From Brassicibacter mesophilus (GTDB lineage Bacteria > Bacillota > Clostridia > Tissierellales > Proteiniboraceae): a stretch of DNA of 64,000 bases. The position numbers and the translations under genes are program-made. Below, one piece after another: positions 35,153 to 43,501 of this stretch (position 1 is the stretch's first letter; the number at the start of each line of letters is the position of its first letter). The DNA is taken from assembly GCF_050433385.1 (NCBI RefSeq), contig NZ_JBNPXI010000018.1, forward strand, positions 37,074 through 101,073, read 5' to 3'. The notes under the pieces are model-generated. The model had not been told where the DNA came from. It worked only from the letters and a program-made list of their open reading frames with translations, and ran no database searches.

Positions 35153-35662
35153 ATGGATAATTCTATCCAAAGTCAAGCCTATATTTTTTTTGCCACTTTG
35201 TATGGGGGAATAATAATTGGCTTTTTATATGACATATATAGGATTTTTAGGTACTATGCGAAACCTAAGAAAGTAGCCACATTTATTGAGGACTTGGTTT
35301 TTTGGTTAATTGTATCAGTTATTTCACTTTTTATATTGATATTTAGTAATTGGGGTGAAATAAGAGGATATGTTTTTTTAGGGTTTATTAGCGGTGCCTT
35401 TCTCTATTATAGAATTTTAAGTAAACCAATCATTACTATCTTGGTACATGTTGTTAACTTTATAGTAAAAGTAATAAAATATATATTTAGTATTTTATTT
35501 TTTCCTTTCAGAGTTATAGTGAAACATTTATATGTACCTTATACGAAAGTAGCTTCAAAAGCTAGCAGGAGTCGTAGGAAAGTAAAAAAACTATTTAAAT
35601 TACCATTTTTAGTTATTACTGACATAAAAAAATATGCTATGACAATGTTAAAGAAAAAATAG
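35153..35662 (+). CDS. yabQ: Spore cortex membrane protein YabQ
   Basis: A 169-residue membrane protein of the YabQ family. The start QSQAYIFFATLYGGIIIGFL, YDIYRIFRYYAKPKKVATFI and then DLVFWLIVSVISLFILI show the typical first helices; about four membrane spans precede a very basic tail. In Bacillus it sits in the outer forespore membrane and is needed for cortex formation. The start is taken as ATG 35153, 5 bases after CGAGGTG; ATG 35150 is only 2 bases from that site. Confidence 0.9.
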   Translation: MDNSIQSQAYIFFATLYGGIIIGFLYDIYRIFRYYAKPKKVATFIEDLVFWLIVSVISLFILIFSNWGEIRGYVFLGFISGAFLYYRILSKPIITILVHVVNFIVKVIKYIFSILFFPFRVIVKHLYVPYTKVASKASRSRRKVKKLFKLPFLVITDIKKYAMTMLKKK

Positions 35663-35762
35663 CAAAATATAGTTACCCGTTTAAGAGGATTTTATAATAG
35701 AATATAGAAATAAATAAGTGGAAGAAATATTCATAATAAGAATTAGAAAAAGGGTGAATTAT

Positions 35763-36080
35763 ATGGCTTCAAAAAAGCAGAAGAAAATTAGAATAAGACA
35801 TATAATAGCTTTAGTTGTTATAATATATATTGGTTCAACATTTATAAAGCAGCAAAGCATAATAAACAAACTAAGCGGTGAAAAAGAGCAAAAGCAACAA
35901 GAGATTACTAGCTTAAAAAACGATATAAAGAGTCTGGAAGGAAAAATTAAATATACAGATTCATTAGAGTATATTGAGAAGATCGCTAGAGAAGAGCTGA
36001 AAATGATAAAGCCAGATGAGATTATATATATAGATAAGGATAAGAATAAGGATAAGTTTATAAAGGGCATAGGTGACTAA
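35763..36080 (+). CDS. divIC: Septum formation initiator DivIC (FtsB-like)
   Basis: A 105-residue division protein with a basic N-terminus, one transmembrane helix (about 12-32) and a leucine-rich coiled coil (INKLSGEKEQKQQEITSLKN), ending in the conserved SLEYIEKIAREELKMIKPDE. In the divisome it pairs with FtsL and DivIB outside the membrane. The start is ATG 35763, behind AAAGGGTGA; a longer frame begins at GTG 35718 but contains that site. Confidence 0.88.
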   Translation: MASKKQKKIRIRHIIALVVIIYIGSTFIKQQSIINKLSGEKEQKQQEITSLKNDIKSLEGKIKYTDSLEYIEKIAREELKMIKPDEIIYIDKDKNKDKFIKGIGD

Positions 36081-36167
36081 CTTTTTCAGATTGACATATC
36101 TACTGTTATAATATATACTTAAGTAGGTTGTAATAGATAAAATTTTTAAAGGAGGAGTCTTTAATTT

Positions 36168-36578
36168 ATGCCCGTTTTAGTAGGTAACGTAGTTGAAGGT
36201 ACAGTAACAGGAATAACGAATTTTGGTGCATTTATTCAGCTTCCAGAAGGAAAAACTGGATTGGTTCATATTTCTGAGATATCACATGACTATGTAAATA
36301 ATGTAAATGACTATTTAAAGAAAGACCAAAAAGTCAAGGTAAAGGTATTATCTATTAGTGAAGAAGGGAAAATAAGCCTATCAATAAGACAAGCACAGCC
36401 AAAAAAAGTTTCTACGAGGCCAGCTGAAGTAGATTGGGGTAAAACAGACGATAAGCAAAGATATATGTCTTTTGAAGATAAGATGGCGAAATTTTTAAAA
36501 GATAGTACGGAAAAGCAAGACCAGCTCAAAAAGAAAGATTCTAAAAGAGGTTTTGGTGCTAAAAACCGTAAAATATAG
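36168..36578 (+). CDS. S1-domain RNA-binding protein, YabR type
   Basis: A 136-residue protein with one S1 (OB-fold) RNA-binding domain at residues 1-72: VGNVVEGTVTGITNFGAFIQ, TGLVHISEISHDYVNNVNDY and KVLSISEEGKISLSIRQAQP. The basic, Lys-rich tail is disordered in appearance. Start ATG 36168 follows AAAGGAGG. Same position as yabR, between divIC and spoIIE, in B. subtilis. Two terminators follow in tandem. Confidence 0.9.
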   Translation: MPVLVGNVVEGTVTGITNFGAFIQLPEGKTGLVHISEISHDYVNNVNDYLKKDQKVKVKVLSISEEGKISLSIRQAQPKKVSTRPAEVDWGKTDDKQRYMSFEDKMAKFLKDSTEKQDQLKKKDSKRGFGAKNRKI

Positions 36579-36585
36579 AGAATTG

Positions 36586-36608
36586 ACCGGGTAAATACCC
36601 GGTTTTTT
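36586..36608 (+). terminator. First terminator after the S1-domain gene
   Basis: ACCGGGT-AAAT-ACCCGGT, a 7-bp stem with a six-T tail. Confidence 0.85.
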
Positions 36609-36614
36609 AGCGAG

Positions 36615-36660
36615 ATAATAAAGTCTTCTATAAATTTATAGAAGGCTTTATTATTTTTTT
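36615..36660 (+). terminator. Second, tandem terminator
   Basis: A near-perfect 20-bp inverted repeat (36615-36634 with 36635-36654, one wobble) ends in seven T. It lies only 6 bases after the first terminator. Confidence 0.75.
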
Positions 36661-37198
36661 GCCGACAAAATCATACCTAGTTTTAATGAACAGTACATTA
36701 ACCTGTATTAATTTTAGGTATACACTTGAACCTTATATTAAGGTCAACCTTTAAGAATAGTATTTTGCTGAGAATAAAAGTGAAAATAGAACTAATGGCT
36801 ATAATTAATATAAATAACTGATATAAAACTATATTAAGCTCATTTCTTTTCAAAAGAGTACTATTATAAACAAACTTTCATCAACAAGTTAGTAAATAGG
36901 TGGGATAACGATAATATAACAAAATTATACATTAAATCTGAATTGATAATATATAAAACAATATCAAATAAAATAATGTCGATTGCTGAGAATACCTATA
37001 ACAAGAAGTCTGTTATAGGTGTTGTTGTTGTATATATTTAATTAACTTAATATAACTTGAAGATAAAAAAATGAATTTAATTGATAAAACAAACATTTTT
37101 ATTGTCAAAAAGTTTTTTTTATATACAACCTCTGTTGACAAATATTTTGGTAGACATTTGTTACAATAACCTCAATTATAGATTGGGTGGTGGAATTA
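36661..37198. other. Long leader region before spoIIE
   Basis: About 540 bases without a gene. Contents seen: a hairpin ACCTATAACA/TGTTATAGGT (36994-37020) without a T tail, and the promoter and Spo0A-like boxes at 37102-37167. The rest is AT-rich with no frame I can support on either strand. Confidence 0.5.
37102..37167 (+). promoter_or_regulatory. spoIIE promoter with 21-bp spacer and Spo0A-like boxes
   Basis: TTGACA (37135-37140), 21 bases, TACAAT (37162-37167). Upstream TTGTCAAAA (37102-37110) and, inverted over the -35, TTTGTCAAC (37134-37142) differ by one or two bases from the Spo0A core TGTCGAA. The B. subtilis spoIIE promoter is known to be read by sigma-A with Spo0A~P and to have the same over-long 21-bp spacing. 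Confidence 0.7.
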
Positions 37199-39592
37199 GT
37201 GATAAATAAAATGGAAATGCTCCCTTCAAAAAATAGTAATGATGAACTGAAAAGGGCACAAGTATTAAGAAATATAAAAGAAATACTTGATAAAATTTAT
37301 GCCGAAATATTATTAATTAGTTTGCTTTCATTCTTTATTGCAAGAGCAACAATCATGGACGACCTGACACCGTTTGGAGTAGCTTTTTTGTCGGCTTATT
37401 TGGTTAAATATGGCAGCTCCTTATCTATGCCTATTTTTATATCATTTGGCATATTAAATATCCATGGTGCTAATTGCGTTCAATATATCATTCCAGTATG
37501 GTTTATATTTTTCAGTTACAAGGCTATGCAAAGCAAGCTAGATAAGAGTACTTTAAAAATGTCAATTTTTACTTGTATATCATTTATATTATTAAAATCT
37601 ATGTATATTTTAGTAAATGACTATTATCTTTATGATATTTTAATGACTATATTCGAAGGAATTATAGTTTTCACACTTACATATATATTTACCTACAGTA
37701 TACCTACTGTTAAAGACAAATACAGCCGGGTCTTTACTAGTGAAGAATTGATATGCAGCGCTATTATGCTGGCCCTTGCAATATCAGGATTAGGAAGCCT
37801 ATCTATACTTGGAGTTTCGATAAAGAATATTGTAGGTGTATTTCTTGTTATTCTATTTGCTTATAACAAAGGTGCTTCGGTAGGAACTGTAGCAGGAATC
37901 ACAATAGGACTAGTAACCTCTATGTCACAAACAAATCTACCTCTAGTGATATCAGTGTATGGATTTTCTGGACTTCTAGCTGGATTATTTAAAGATATTG
38001 GAAAGGTAGGATGTTGCGTTGGTTTTGTAATAGGAAGCATGATAATGTCATTTTACATAGAAGGATCTATACAAACTATGCTAAAGCTTAAAGAAATAGT
38101 ACTAGCTATAATCCTTTTTATACTTGTTTCAAACATACCAAAAGGGCTAAAGAGTAAGATTATGATTGGTGTATCAAAATCAAACCATGTAGAAGAAGCA
38201 TATACTAGTAGGCTTAAAGATGTAACCCATAATAGACTTACAGAAATTGCACAGGTGTTCGAGGAGTTAGGTGCAACTTTCCAAAGAGTATCAGATAAGC
38301 AGAGGATAGTAGAACAAAACGATATATCTAGACTTGTTGATACAGTAGTTAATGATGTTTGTAAGAACTGCGCAATGTGTAAGTTTTGTTGGGAAAGTGA
38401 CTTTTATACTACATATCATTCTATGTTTGATATTATGAGCTTAATAGAACTCAGAGGAGAAATTACACCAGATACATTACCTGAAAACTTTATAAAAAGG
38501 TGCATTAAGACTGGTCTTATAGCAAGCAAATGTAATTATTTGTTCGATATGTATAAGGTTGATTATAAATGGGAGAGTAAGATTATTGAAAGTAGACAAT
38601 TAGTTTCACAACAATTGGATGGGGTGTCCAAGATTATAAAGGATCTGGCAGAACAAATATATAGCGATGTCAGATTCAAGCAAGATGTAGAAAAAACAAT
38701 ATTTGCTGAGCTTAGAAATATTGGACTAGATATTATCAATGTAACCGTAACAGAAGTAGAAGGAGATGATTTTGAGATATTCATAGAAATGAGAACATGC
38801 ACTGGAAATATGCAAATTGATGACATTGTGTCTATGGTATCAGATATTATTGGAGTTCAGCTTACACATGATAAATTTAAATCTGCAACACATACTAATG
38901 AAAGCACATTGAAATTTAAACTCATAAAATCTAATCGCTTTAGAGCTATAACTAAGATAGCGAAAGCTGATGATGGGTTCAATTATATTTCTGGTGATAG
39001 CTATACATTTGGTGAACGGAAAAATAATTACTTTGTAGCATTGAGCGATGGAATGGGAGTAGGTCATAAAGCAAATCAAGAAAGCGATATAACTATTTCT
39101 TTACTTGAAAAATTTCTGGAAGCAGGTTTTGACAAAGAGTTAGCTTTAAAAACTATTAACTCTATACTAGTACTAAAGTCAACTGATGAAATGCTTGCAA
39201 CCATAGACATGTCAATAATTGACTTGTATTCAGGGAAAAGTCAATTTGTAAAGATTGGGTCAGCACCGACATTTATAAAAAGAAGAAATAAAGTTCAGAT
39301 AATAAATGCTCATTCATTGCCAGTGGGAATTTTAAAGGACGTAGACTTTCAAGTCTATGAAGAAAAAATTGATGATGGAGACTTTATTATAACAATGTCA
39401 GATGGTATATTAGATGCCAACATAAAAGCAGACGATAAGGAAAAGTGGATGTCAGATGTGATTCAAAGCATCAATAGTGTAAATCCTCAGAAAATAGCTA
39501 ATAAAATTGTAGATACGGCACTAGAATCATGTGATTATAAAAGTAAAGATGATATGACAGTTCTTGTTACAAAGGTTTGGAGAAGAAGATAG
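37199..39592 (+). CDS. spoIIE: Stage II sporulation protein E phosphatase
   Basis: SpoIIE sits at the asymmetric septum and dephosphorylates SpoIIAA, releasing sigma-F in the forespore. The 797-residue product has about ten N-terminal membrane helices (to about residue 320), a central oligomerisation region with a CKNCAMCKFCWESD cysteine cluster, and a PP2C phosphatase at about 585-797 (NYFVALSDGMGVGHKANQES, IITMSDGILDANIK, SKDDMTVLVTKV). The metal-binding Asp residues are present. The start is GTG 37199, 6 bases after GGGTGGTGG; GTG 37187 and 37190 overlap it. Confidence 0.95.
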   Translation: MINKMEMLPSKNSNDELKRAQVLRNIKEILDKIYAEILLISLLSFFIARATIMDDLTPFGVAFLSAYLVKYGSSLSMPIFISFGILNIHGANCVQYIIPVWFIFFSYKAMQSKLDKSTLKMSIFTCISFILLKSMYILVNDYYLYDILMTIFEGIIVFTLTYIFTYSIPTVKDKYSRVFTSEELICSAIMLALAISGLGSLSILGVSIKNIVGVFLVILFAYNKGASVGTVAGITIGLVTSMSQTNLPLVISVYGFSGLLAGLFKDIGKVGCCVGFVIGSMIMSFYIEGSIQTMLKLKEIVLAIILFILVSNIPKGLKSKIMIGVSKSNHVEEAYTSRLKDVTHNRLTEIAQVFEELGATFQRVSDKQRIVEQNDISRLVDTVVNDVCKNCAMCKFCWESDFYTTYHSMFDIMSLIELRGEITPDTLPENFIKRCIKTGLIASKCNYLFDMYKVDYKWESKIIESRQLVSQQLDGVSKIIKDLAEQIYSDVRFKQDVEKTIFAELRNIGLDIINVTVTEVEGDDFEIFIEMRTCTGNMQIDDIVSMVSDIIGVQLTHDKFKSATHTNESTLKFKLIKSNRFRAITKIAKADDGFNYISGDSYTFGERKNNYFVALSDGMGVGHKANQESDITISLLEKFLEAGFDKELALKTINSILVLKSTDEMLATIDMSIIDLYSGKSQFVKIGSAPTFIKRRNKVQIINAHSLPVGILKDVDFQVYEEKIDDGDFIITMSDGILDANIKADDKEKWMSDVIQSINSVNPQKIANKIVDTALESCDYKSKDDMTVLVTKVWRRR

Positions 39593-39697
39593 TTTTTTCA
39601 TATCCCCTCATATATATATTTGGACTAGCATATATATTAGTGTATATAAACTACAAGTATGGAAATAATCATAAAAAACAACCTGAGGGGGGTTACT

Positions 39698-40429
39698 ATG
39701 GAAAAGAATATAGAGTTTAAACAGATAATACTAGCTACTGACGGGGGATCAAATGTTGGCAGTAATCCAGTTATTATAGCTGAAGAAGGTCATAAAAGCG
39801 GAGTAACAATAAGTACTATTGGGATTGTTGATAGTCTTAATAAAGAAACTCCAATGACAGAAATACAGAATATAGCTTTGGCTGGAGGTGGGATATGGGA
39901 GATGTCTGATATTAATAGCCTGACATCTGCTATGAGCATGGTAACAATGAAGTCAGTCCATATGACTATAGAGCAGGCTGTAAATAAAGAACTAAAACAG
40001 ATTGTTGGAACAGAGTTTAAAGATATGCATCCTAGCTCTAGAAAAAAAGTTACCGATATTATAGACAAGTTGGGGGATGAAATTAATATTAAATGCTGCG
40101 TTGTTATTGATTGTAGTGGAAGCATGGTTAATAAAATTAATATATCAAAGCATAGTATAATCAATTTACTCAGAGTATTAAGCAGCAGGAAAGGCAAAAC
40201 CTCTATATCAGTTATAGGCTATCCTGGAGTAGATAATCGACTGTATGATATACTTTGTGATTTTACTGAAGATATATCCGAACTAGAAGAAGCCTTAATA
40301 AAAATACAGACAGGTGGAACTACTCCAACAGGACCAGCCCTTGATGCAGCGATAAAAATGTTAAATGGAGAAATTACCGGTTTATATGTAGATGAAGAGG
40401 ATACATTGTTAAGGAGCAACATAGTATAA
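39698..40429 (+). CDS. von Willebrand factor A domain protein, YabS-like
   Basis: A 243-residue protein whose C-terminal half is a VWA/chloride-channel-type metal-ion-dependent adhesion fold: CCVVIDCSGSMVNK is the DxSxS MIDAS motif and QTGGTTPTGPALD completes the site. The N-terminal half (ILATDGGSNVGSNPVIIAEE) also looks VWA-like but lacks DxSxS. The location between spoIIE and a protein kinase gene is that of yabS in B. subtilis. The start is ATG 39698 behind GAGGGGGG; a longer frame from 39659 would cross it. Confidence 0.82.
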   Translation: MEKNIEFKQIILATDGGSNVGSNPVIIAEEGHKSGVTISTIGIVDSLNKETPMTEIQNIALAGGGIWEMSDINSLTSAMSMVTMKSVHMTIEQAVNKELKQIVGTEFKDMHPSSRKKVTDIIDKLGDEINIKCCVVIDCSGSMVNKINISKHSIINLLRVLSSRKGKTSISVIGYPGVDNRLYDILCDFTEDISELEEALIKIQTGGTTPTGPALDAAIKMLNGEITGLYVDEEDTLLRSNIV

Positions 40430-40432
40430 TCT

Positions 40433-40475
40433 ATAAGCCTACAAATCAAAATTGATTTTGTAGGCTTATTTTATG
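40433..40475 (+). terminator. Terminator between the VWA and kinase genes
   Basis: ATAAGCCTACAAATCAA pairs with TTGATTTTGTAGGCTTAT with one bulged base, followed by TTTTAT. Confidence 0.75.
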
Positions 40476-40489
40476 AAAAGAGGGTATAT

Positions 40490-41392
40490 ATGGTGAATAT
40501 AGGACGGTTTTTAACTGGAAAATGGAATGGAAATAGATATGAAATACTATATAAACTTGGAGAAGGTGGAATAGGGTCTGTATACAAGGTTAGGGACAAT
40601 GTAGGAAAGTATAGGGCATTAAAGCTCAGCAAAGAAGTTACATCAATAACAAGAGAATACAATGTTTTGAAAGCGCTTGAGCAGCTTGAATGTGTCCCAA
40701 AGGTATATGAGATAGATGATTATCAAAGAAATGGAGAAGTGTACTATTTTTTTGTTATGGATTTCGTTGACGGATACAATTTAAAACAGTTTCTTGGTAA
40801 AACTAATATAAAATTAAAAGAAATAATAAAGATTGGAATCATTCTATTGAACATATTAGAAAAAATATATAAAATGGGGTATATATATTCTGATATAAAA
40901 CTAGAAAATATTATGCTAGATAAAAATAGAAAAAATATAACAATTATTGACTTTGGTGGTGCTGTGGAAGAACAATATGGTGTTAGAGAATATACTCCAA
41001 CGTATAATATGCTTTCCTGGGGAGTATGCTTAGATAAAAAATATCCTGAAAACATAATTTTTAGTGTTACCATGATAATGATAAATATGATGACCAAAGA
41101 CGAATTTAACCCAATATTGAATAGTATTAAGCAAGTTATAGACAAACTTTACTTGCTTAAAATACACGCACAACTAAAAAAAGTATTACGAAAAGCCCTA
41201 AATGGAGGTTATAATAATATTGACATATACATAGAACAATTAAGAGCTTCTATGAAACTATGTAATAATAGTTGTGATTTTTGTTACAGCAATAAAGTGA
41301 TTAGTAAGTATAATATAATTGCAAACGTTGTTTTTGCAATAGGAATAATACTATTCATAACTGCTATTATTACTGGTGTATACTTGCTGTAG
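40490..41392 (+). CDS. Membrane-anchored Ser/Thr protein kinase, YabT-like
   Basis: A 300-residue eukaryotic-type kinase. GEGGIGSVYKVRD is the glycine loop and RALKLSKE the ATP lysine. YIYSDIKLENIMLDK is the catalytic loop, where Tyr-Ser replaces the usual His-Arg but the Asp, Lys and Asn remain; TIIDFGG is the metal-binding DFG. A C-terminal transmembrane helix (about 275-297) anchors it. B. subtilis YabT, in the same position, is a DNA-stimulated kinase acting on RecA at the start of sporulation; this may be its counterpart. The activation loop looks short. Start ATG 40490 behind AAAAGAGGG. Confidence 0.85.
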   Translation: MVNIGRFLTGKWNGNRYEILYKLGEGGIGSVYKVRDNVGKYRALKLSKEVTSITREYNVLKALEQLECVPKVYEIDDYQRNGEVYYFFVMDFVDGYNLKQFLGKTNIKLKEIIKIGIILLNILEKIYKMGYIYSDIKLENIMLDKNRKNITIIDFGGAVEEQYGVREYTPTYNMLSWGVCLDKKYPENIIFSVTMIMINMMTKDEFNPILNSIKQVIDKLYLLKIHAQLKKVLRKALNGGYNNIDIYIEQLRASMKLCNNSCDFCYSNKVISKYNIIANVVFAIGIILFITAIITGVYLL

Positions 41393-41429
41393 TTGATTTA
41401 GATGTAAATAAAAAATGTTAGGTGATTTT

Positions 41430-42821
41430 ATGATAAAAGACAAAGTAATACAAACAATAAAGTATCATGGCTTAATCAATAGTGGAGATAACGTTGTTAT
41501 AGGCGTGTCTGGTGGGCCAGACTCTATGGCTTTGCTTAGCATCTTAAATAACGTTTCAATAGAAATAGGCTTTAAAATATACGTAGCTCATGTAAATCAT
41601 TGCGTAAGAGGAATTGAAGCAGATAAAGATCAGGAATATGTCAGAAGTTTTTGTACCCGAATGAATTTGCCTTTTTACTCTAAGAAAATAGATATGAATG
41701 CATATGCAAAGGAAAGAAAATTAACTTCTGAAGAGGCAGGAAGAGAGATTAGATATGCATTTTTTAATGAAATAATATCTAAGCTTCAAAATGGAAAGAT
41801 AGCAGTAGCGCATAATAAAAATGATCAGGCTGAAACATTGCTGATGAGAATCTTAAGAGGTACTGGAATAGATGGTCTTAAGGGAATGGAATATAAAAAT
41901 GGAAATATAATTAGACCTTTACTTGATATTGAAAGAAGTGAAATCGAAAAATATTGCGACGAGAATTGTTTAGATGCTAGAATAGACAGAACTAATTTAG
42001 AACCTATATATGGGAGAAATAAGATAAGACTTGAGTTAATACCTTATGTAGAGGAAAACTTTAATCATGGTATAATAGATACATTAGCAAGGACATCTAG
42101 ATTAATGCAGGCAGATAGTGAGTTCTTAGTGAGATGTGCAGAAAAAAAATTTAAAAATATAGTTGTAGAAGAAACGATAAATAGTATAGTATTAAGTATA
42201 GAAAAGCTTATAAAAGAACATCATGCAATAATGACAAGAGTGTTGAGGTTGAGTATAGAAAAAATAAACGGCAGCCTAAAAGGGATAGAGGAAAAGCATA
42301 TTATCGACATAATTGACCTAGCATATGAAAGTCAGACAGGCAAGTATATTACAATATCAAACAATATTGTTGCCAGATTAAGCTATGGCAACTTAATTAT
42401 CGAAAGAGGTAGTAAAGACAAGTTTACTGATTTTACGTACGAAATAAATATTGGCAAGATAACTAGAATAGAGGAGCTTAAAAGTACTTTAATATCAGGC
42501 ATTCACTGTATATCTGATATAGATACAAAATATAAAAGCAAATATATAAAGTTTTTTGATTATGATAAAATAAGTGATAGAATGTTTGTTAGAAACAGGA
42601 AGAGTGGTGATAGGTTTACACCATTAGGAATGAAAGGCAGTAAAAAGCTAAAGGATTTTTTCATTGATGAAAAAATACCAAGACATGAAAGGGATAGAAT
42701 ACCTCTTGTAGAACATAAAGGAAGTATAATTTGGGTTATAGGTTATAGAATAAATGAGGAATATAAAATAACTCCGAGTACAAAGAATGTCCTAGTATTA
42801 GAATATTCTATTGACCATTAA
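41430..42821 (+). CDS. tilS: tRNA(Ile)-lysidine synthetase
   Basis: TilS adds lysine to C34 of the CAU-anticodon tRNA-Ile so that it reads AUA; essential in most bacteria. At 463 residues it is full length. VIGVSGGPDSMALLSIL is the PP-loop ATP motif; AHVNHCVRG and AHNKNDQAETLLMRILRGTG are family signatures, and the C-terminal TilS domain (RNRKSGDRFTPLGMKGSKKL, IPRHERDRIPLV) is intact. The start is ATG 41430; an upstream in-frame ATG (41415) has no ribosome site. Confidence 0.96.
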   Translation: MIKDKVIQTIKYHGLINSGDNVVIGVSGGPDSMALLSILNNVSIEIGFKIYVAHVNHCVRGIEADKDQEYVRSFCTRMNLPFYSKKIDMNAYAKERKLTSEEAGREIRYAFFNEIISKLQNGKIAVAHNKNDQAETLLMRILRGTGIDGLKGMEYKNGNIIRPLLDIERSEIEKYCDENCLDARIDRTNLEPIYGRNKIRLELIPYVEENFNHGIIDTLARTSRLMQADSEFLVRCAEKKFKNIVVEETINSIVLSIEKLIKEHHAIMTRVLRLSIEKINGSLKGIEEKHIIDIIDLAYESQTGKYITISNNIVARLSYGNLIIERGSKDKFTDFTYEINIGKITRIEELKSTLISGIHCISDIDTKYKSKYIKFFDYDKISDRMFVRNRKSGDRFTPLGMKGSKKLKDFFIDEKIPRHERDRIPLVEHKGSIIWVIGYRINEEYKITPSTKNVLVLEYSIDH

Positions 42822-42865
42822 ATATTATAACTAACATTACAACAAAATTTTAAGGAGGAATTATG

Positions 42866-43402
42866 ATGAGAGAATACATAAAAGAAGTACTTGTATCTAA
42901 AGAGCAGTTACAGCAGAGAGTAAGCGAAATAGGAAAGAAGATTTCAGAGGACTATAAAGATAAGGATTTAATGCTAGTAGGAGTTTTAAAAGGTGCATTT
43001 ATGTTTATGTCTGATTTAGCTAAAAACATCGATATACCACTAACTATAGACTTTATGGCAGTTTCAAGTTATGGAAACTCTACAGAATCATCTGGAGTAG
43101 TAAGAATTTTGAAAGATTTAGAAGCTAGTATTGAAGGTAAGGATATACTGATAGTTGAAGATATAATTGACACTGGACTTACTCTAAGTTACTTAGTAAG
43201 CAATCTAAAATCAAGAGGAGCAAGCAGTGTTAAGATATGTACATTACTTGACAAGCCTGAAAGAAGACTTGTTGATGTAGAACTTGAATACAAGGGCTTT
43301 GACATACCAGATGAATTTGTAGTAGGTTATGGGATAGATTTTGCTGAAGGATATAGAAATCTTCCAGATGTATGTGTGTTAAAGGAAAGTGCCTATAAGT
43401 AA
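42866..43402 (+). CDS. hpt: Hypoxanthine(-guanine) phosphoribosyltransferase
   Basis: Salvages hypoxanthine and guanine with PRPP to IMP and GMP. The 178-residue product has the PRPP motif ILIVEDIIDTGLTLSYL, the base-contact segment VVGYGIDFAEGYRNLPDVCV, and FMAVSSYGNSTESSG, the flexible loop. The start is taken as ATG 42866, 7 bases after AAGGAGG; ATG 42863 is in frame and one residue longer. It follows tilS by 44 bases and is followed by ftsH, the conserved order. Confidence 0.96.
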   Translation: MREYIKEVLVSKEQLQQRVSEIGKKISEDYKDKDLMLVGVLKGAFMFMSDLAKNIDIPLTIDFMAVSSYGNSTESSGVVRILKDLEASIEGKDILIVEDIIDTGLTLSYLVSNLKSRGASSVKICTLLDKPERRLVDVELEYKGFDIPDEFVVGYGIDFAEGYRNLPDVCVLKESAYK

Positions 43403-43429
43403 TTGAAAGACAGATAAAAGCAGATATTG

Positions 43430-43458
43430 TTGTTTTTTGATAACTATTATGGTAGAAT
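43430..43458 (+). promoter_or_regulatory. Candidate promoter for ftsH
   Basis: TTGTTT, 17 bases, TAGAAT, 44 bases before ftsH. Spacing is right; each hexamer departs from consensus at one or two bases. Read-through from hpt is also possible, as no terminator was seen. Confidence 0.3.
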
Positions 43459-43501
43459 AAAATGATACAATAATCTGCTTAGTTTGAAAGGAGGACTATA
43501 G

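Noticed and set aside
39790..40197. Long minus-strand frame inside the VWA gene
   Set aside because: Composition typical of antisense frames in AT-rich genes; no start signal and no motif.
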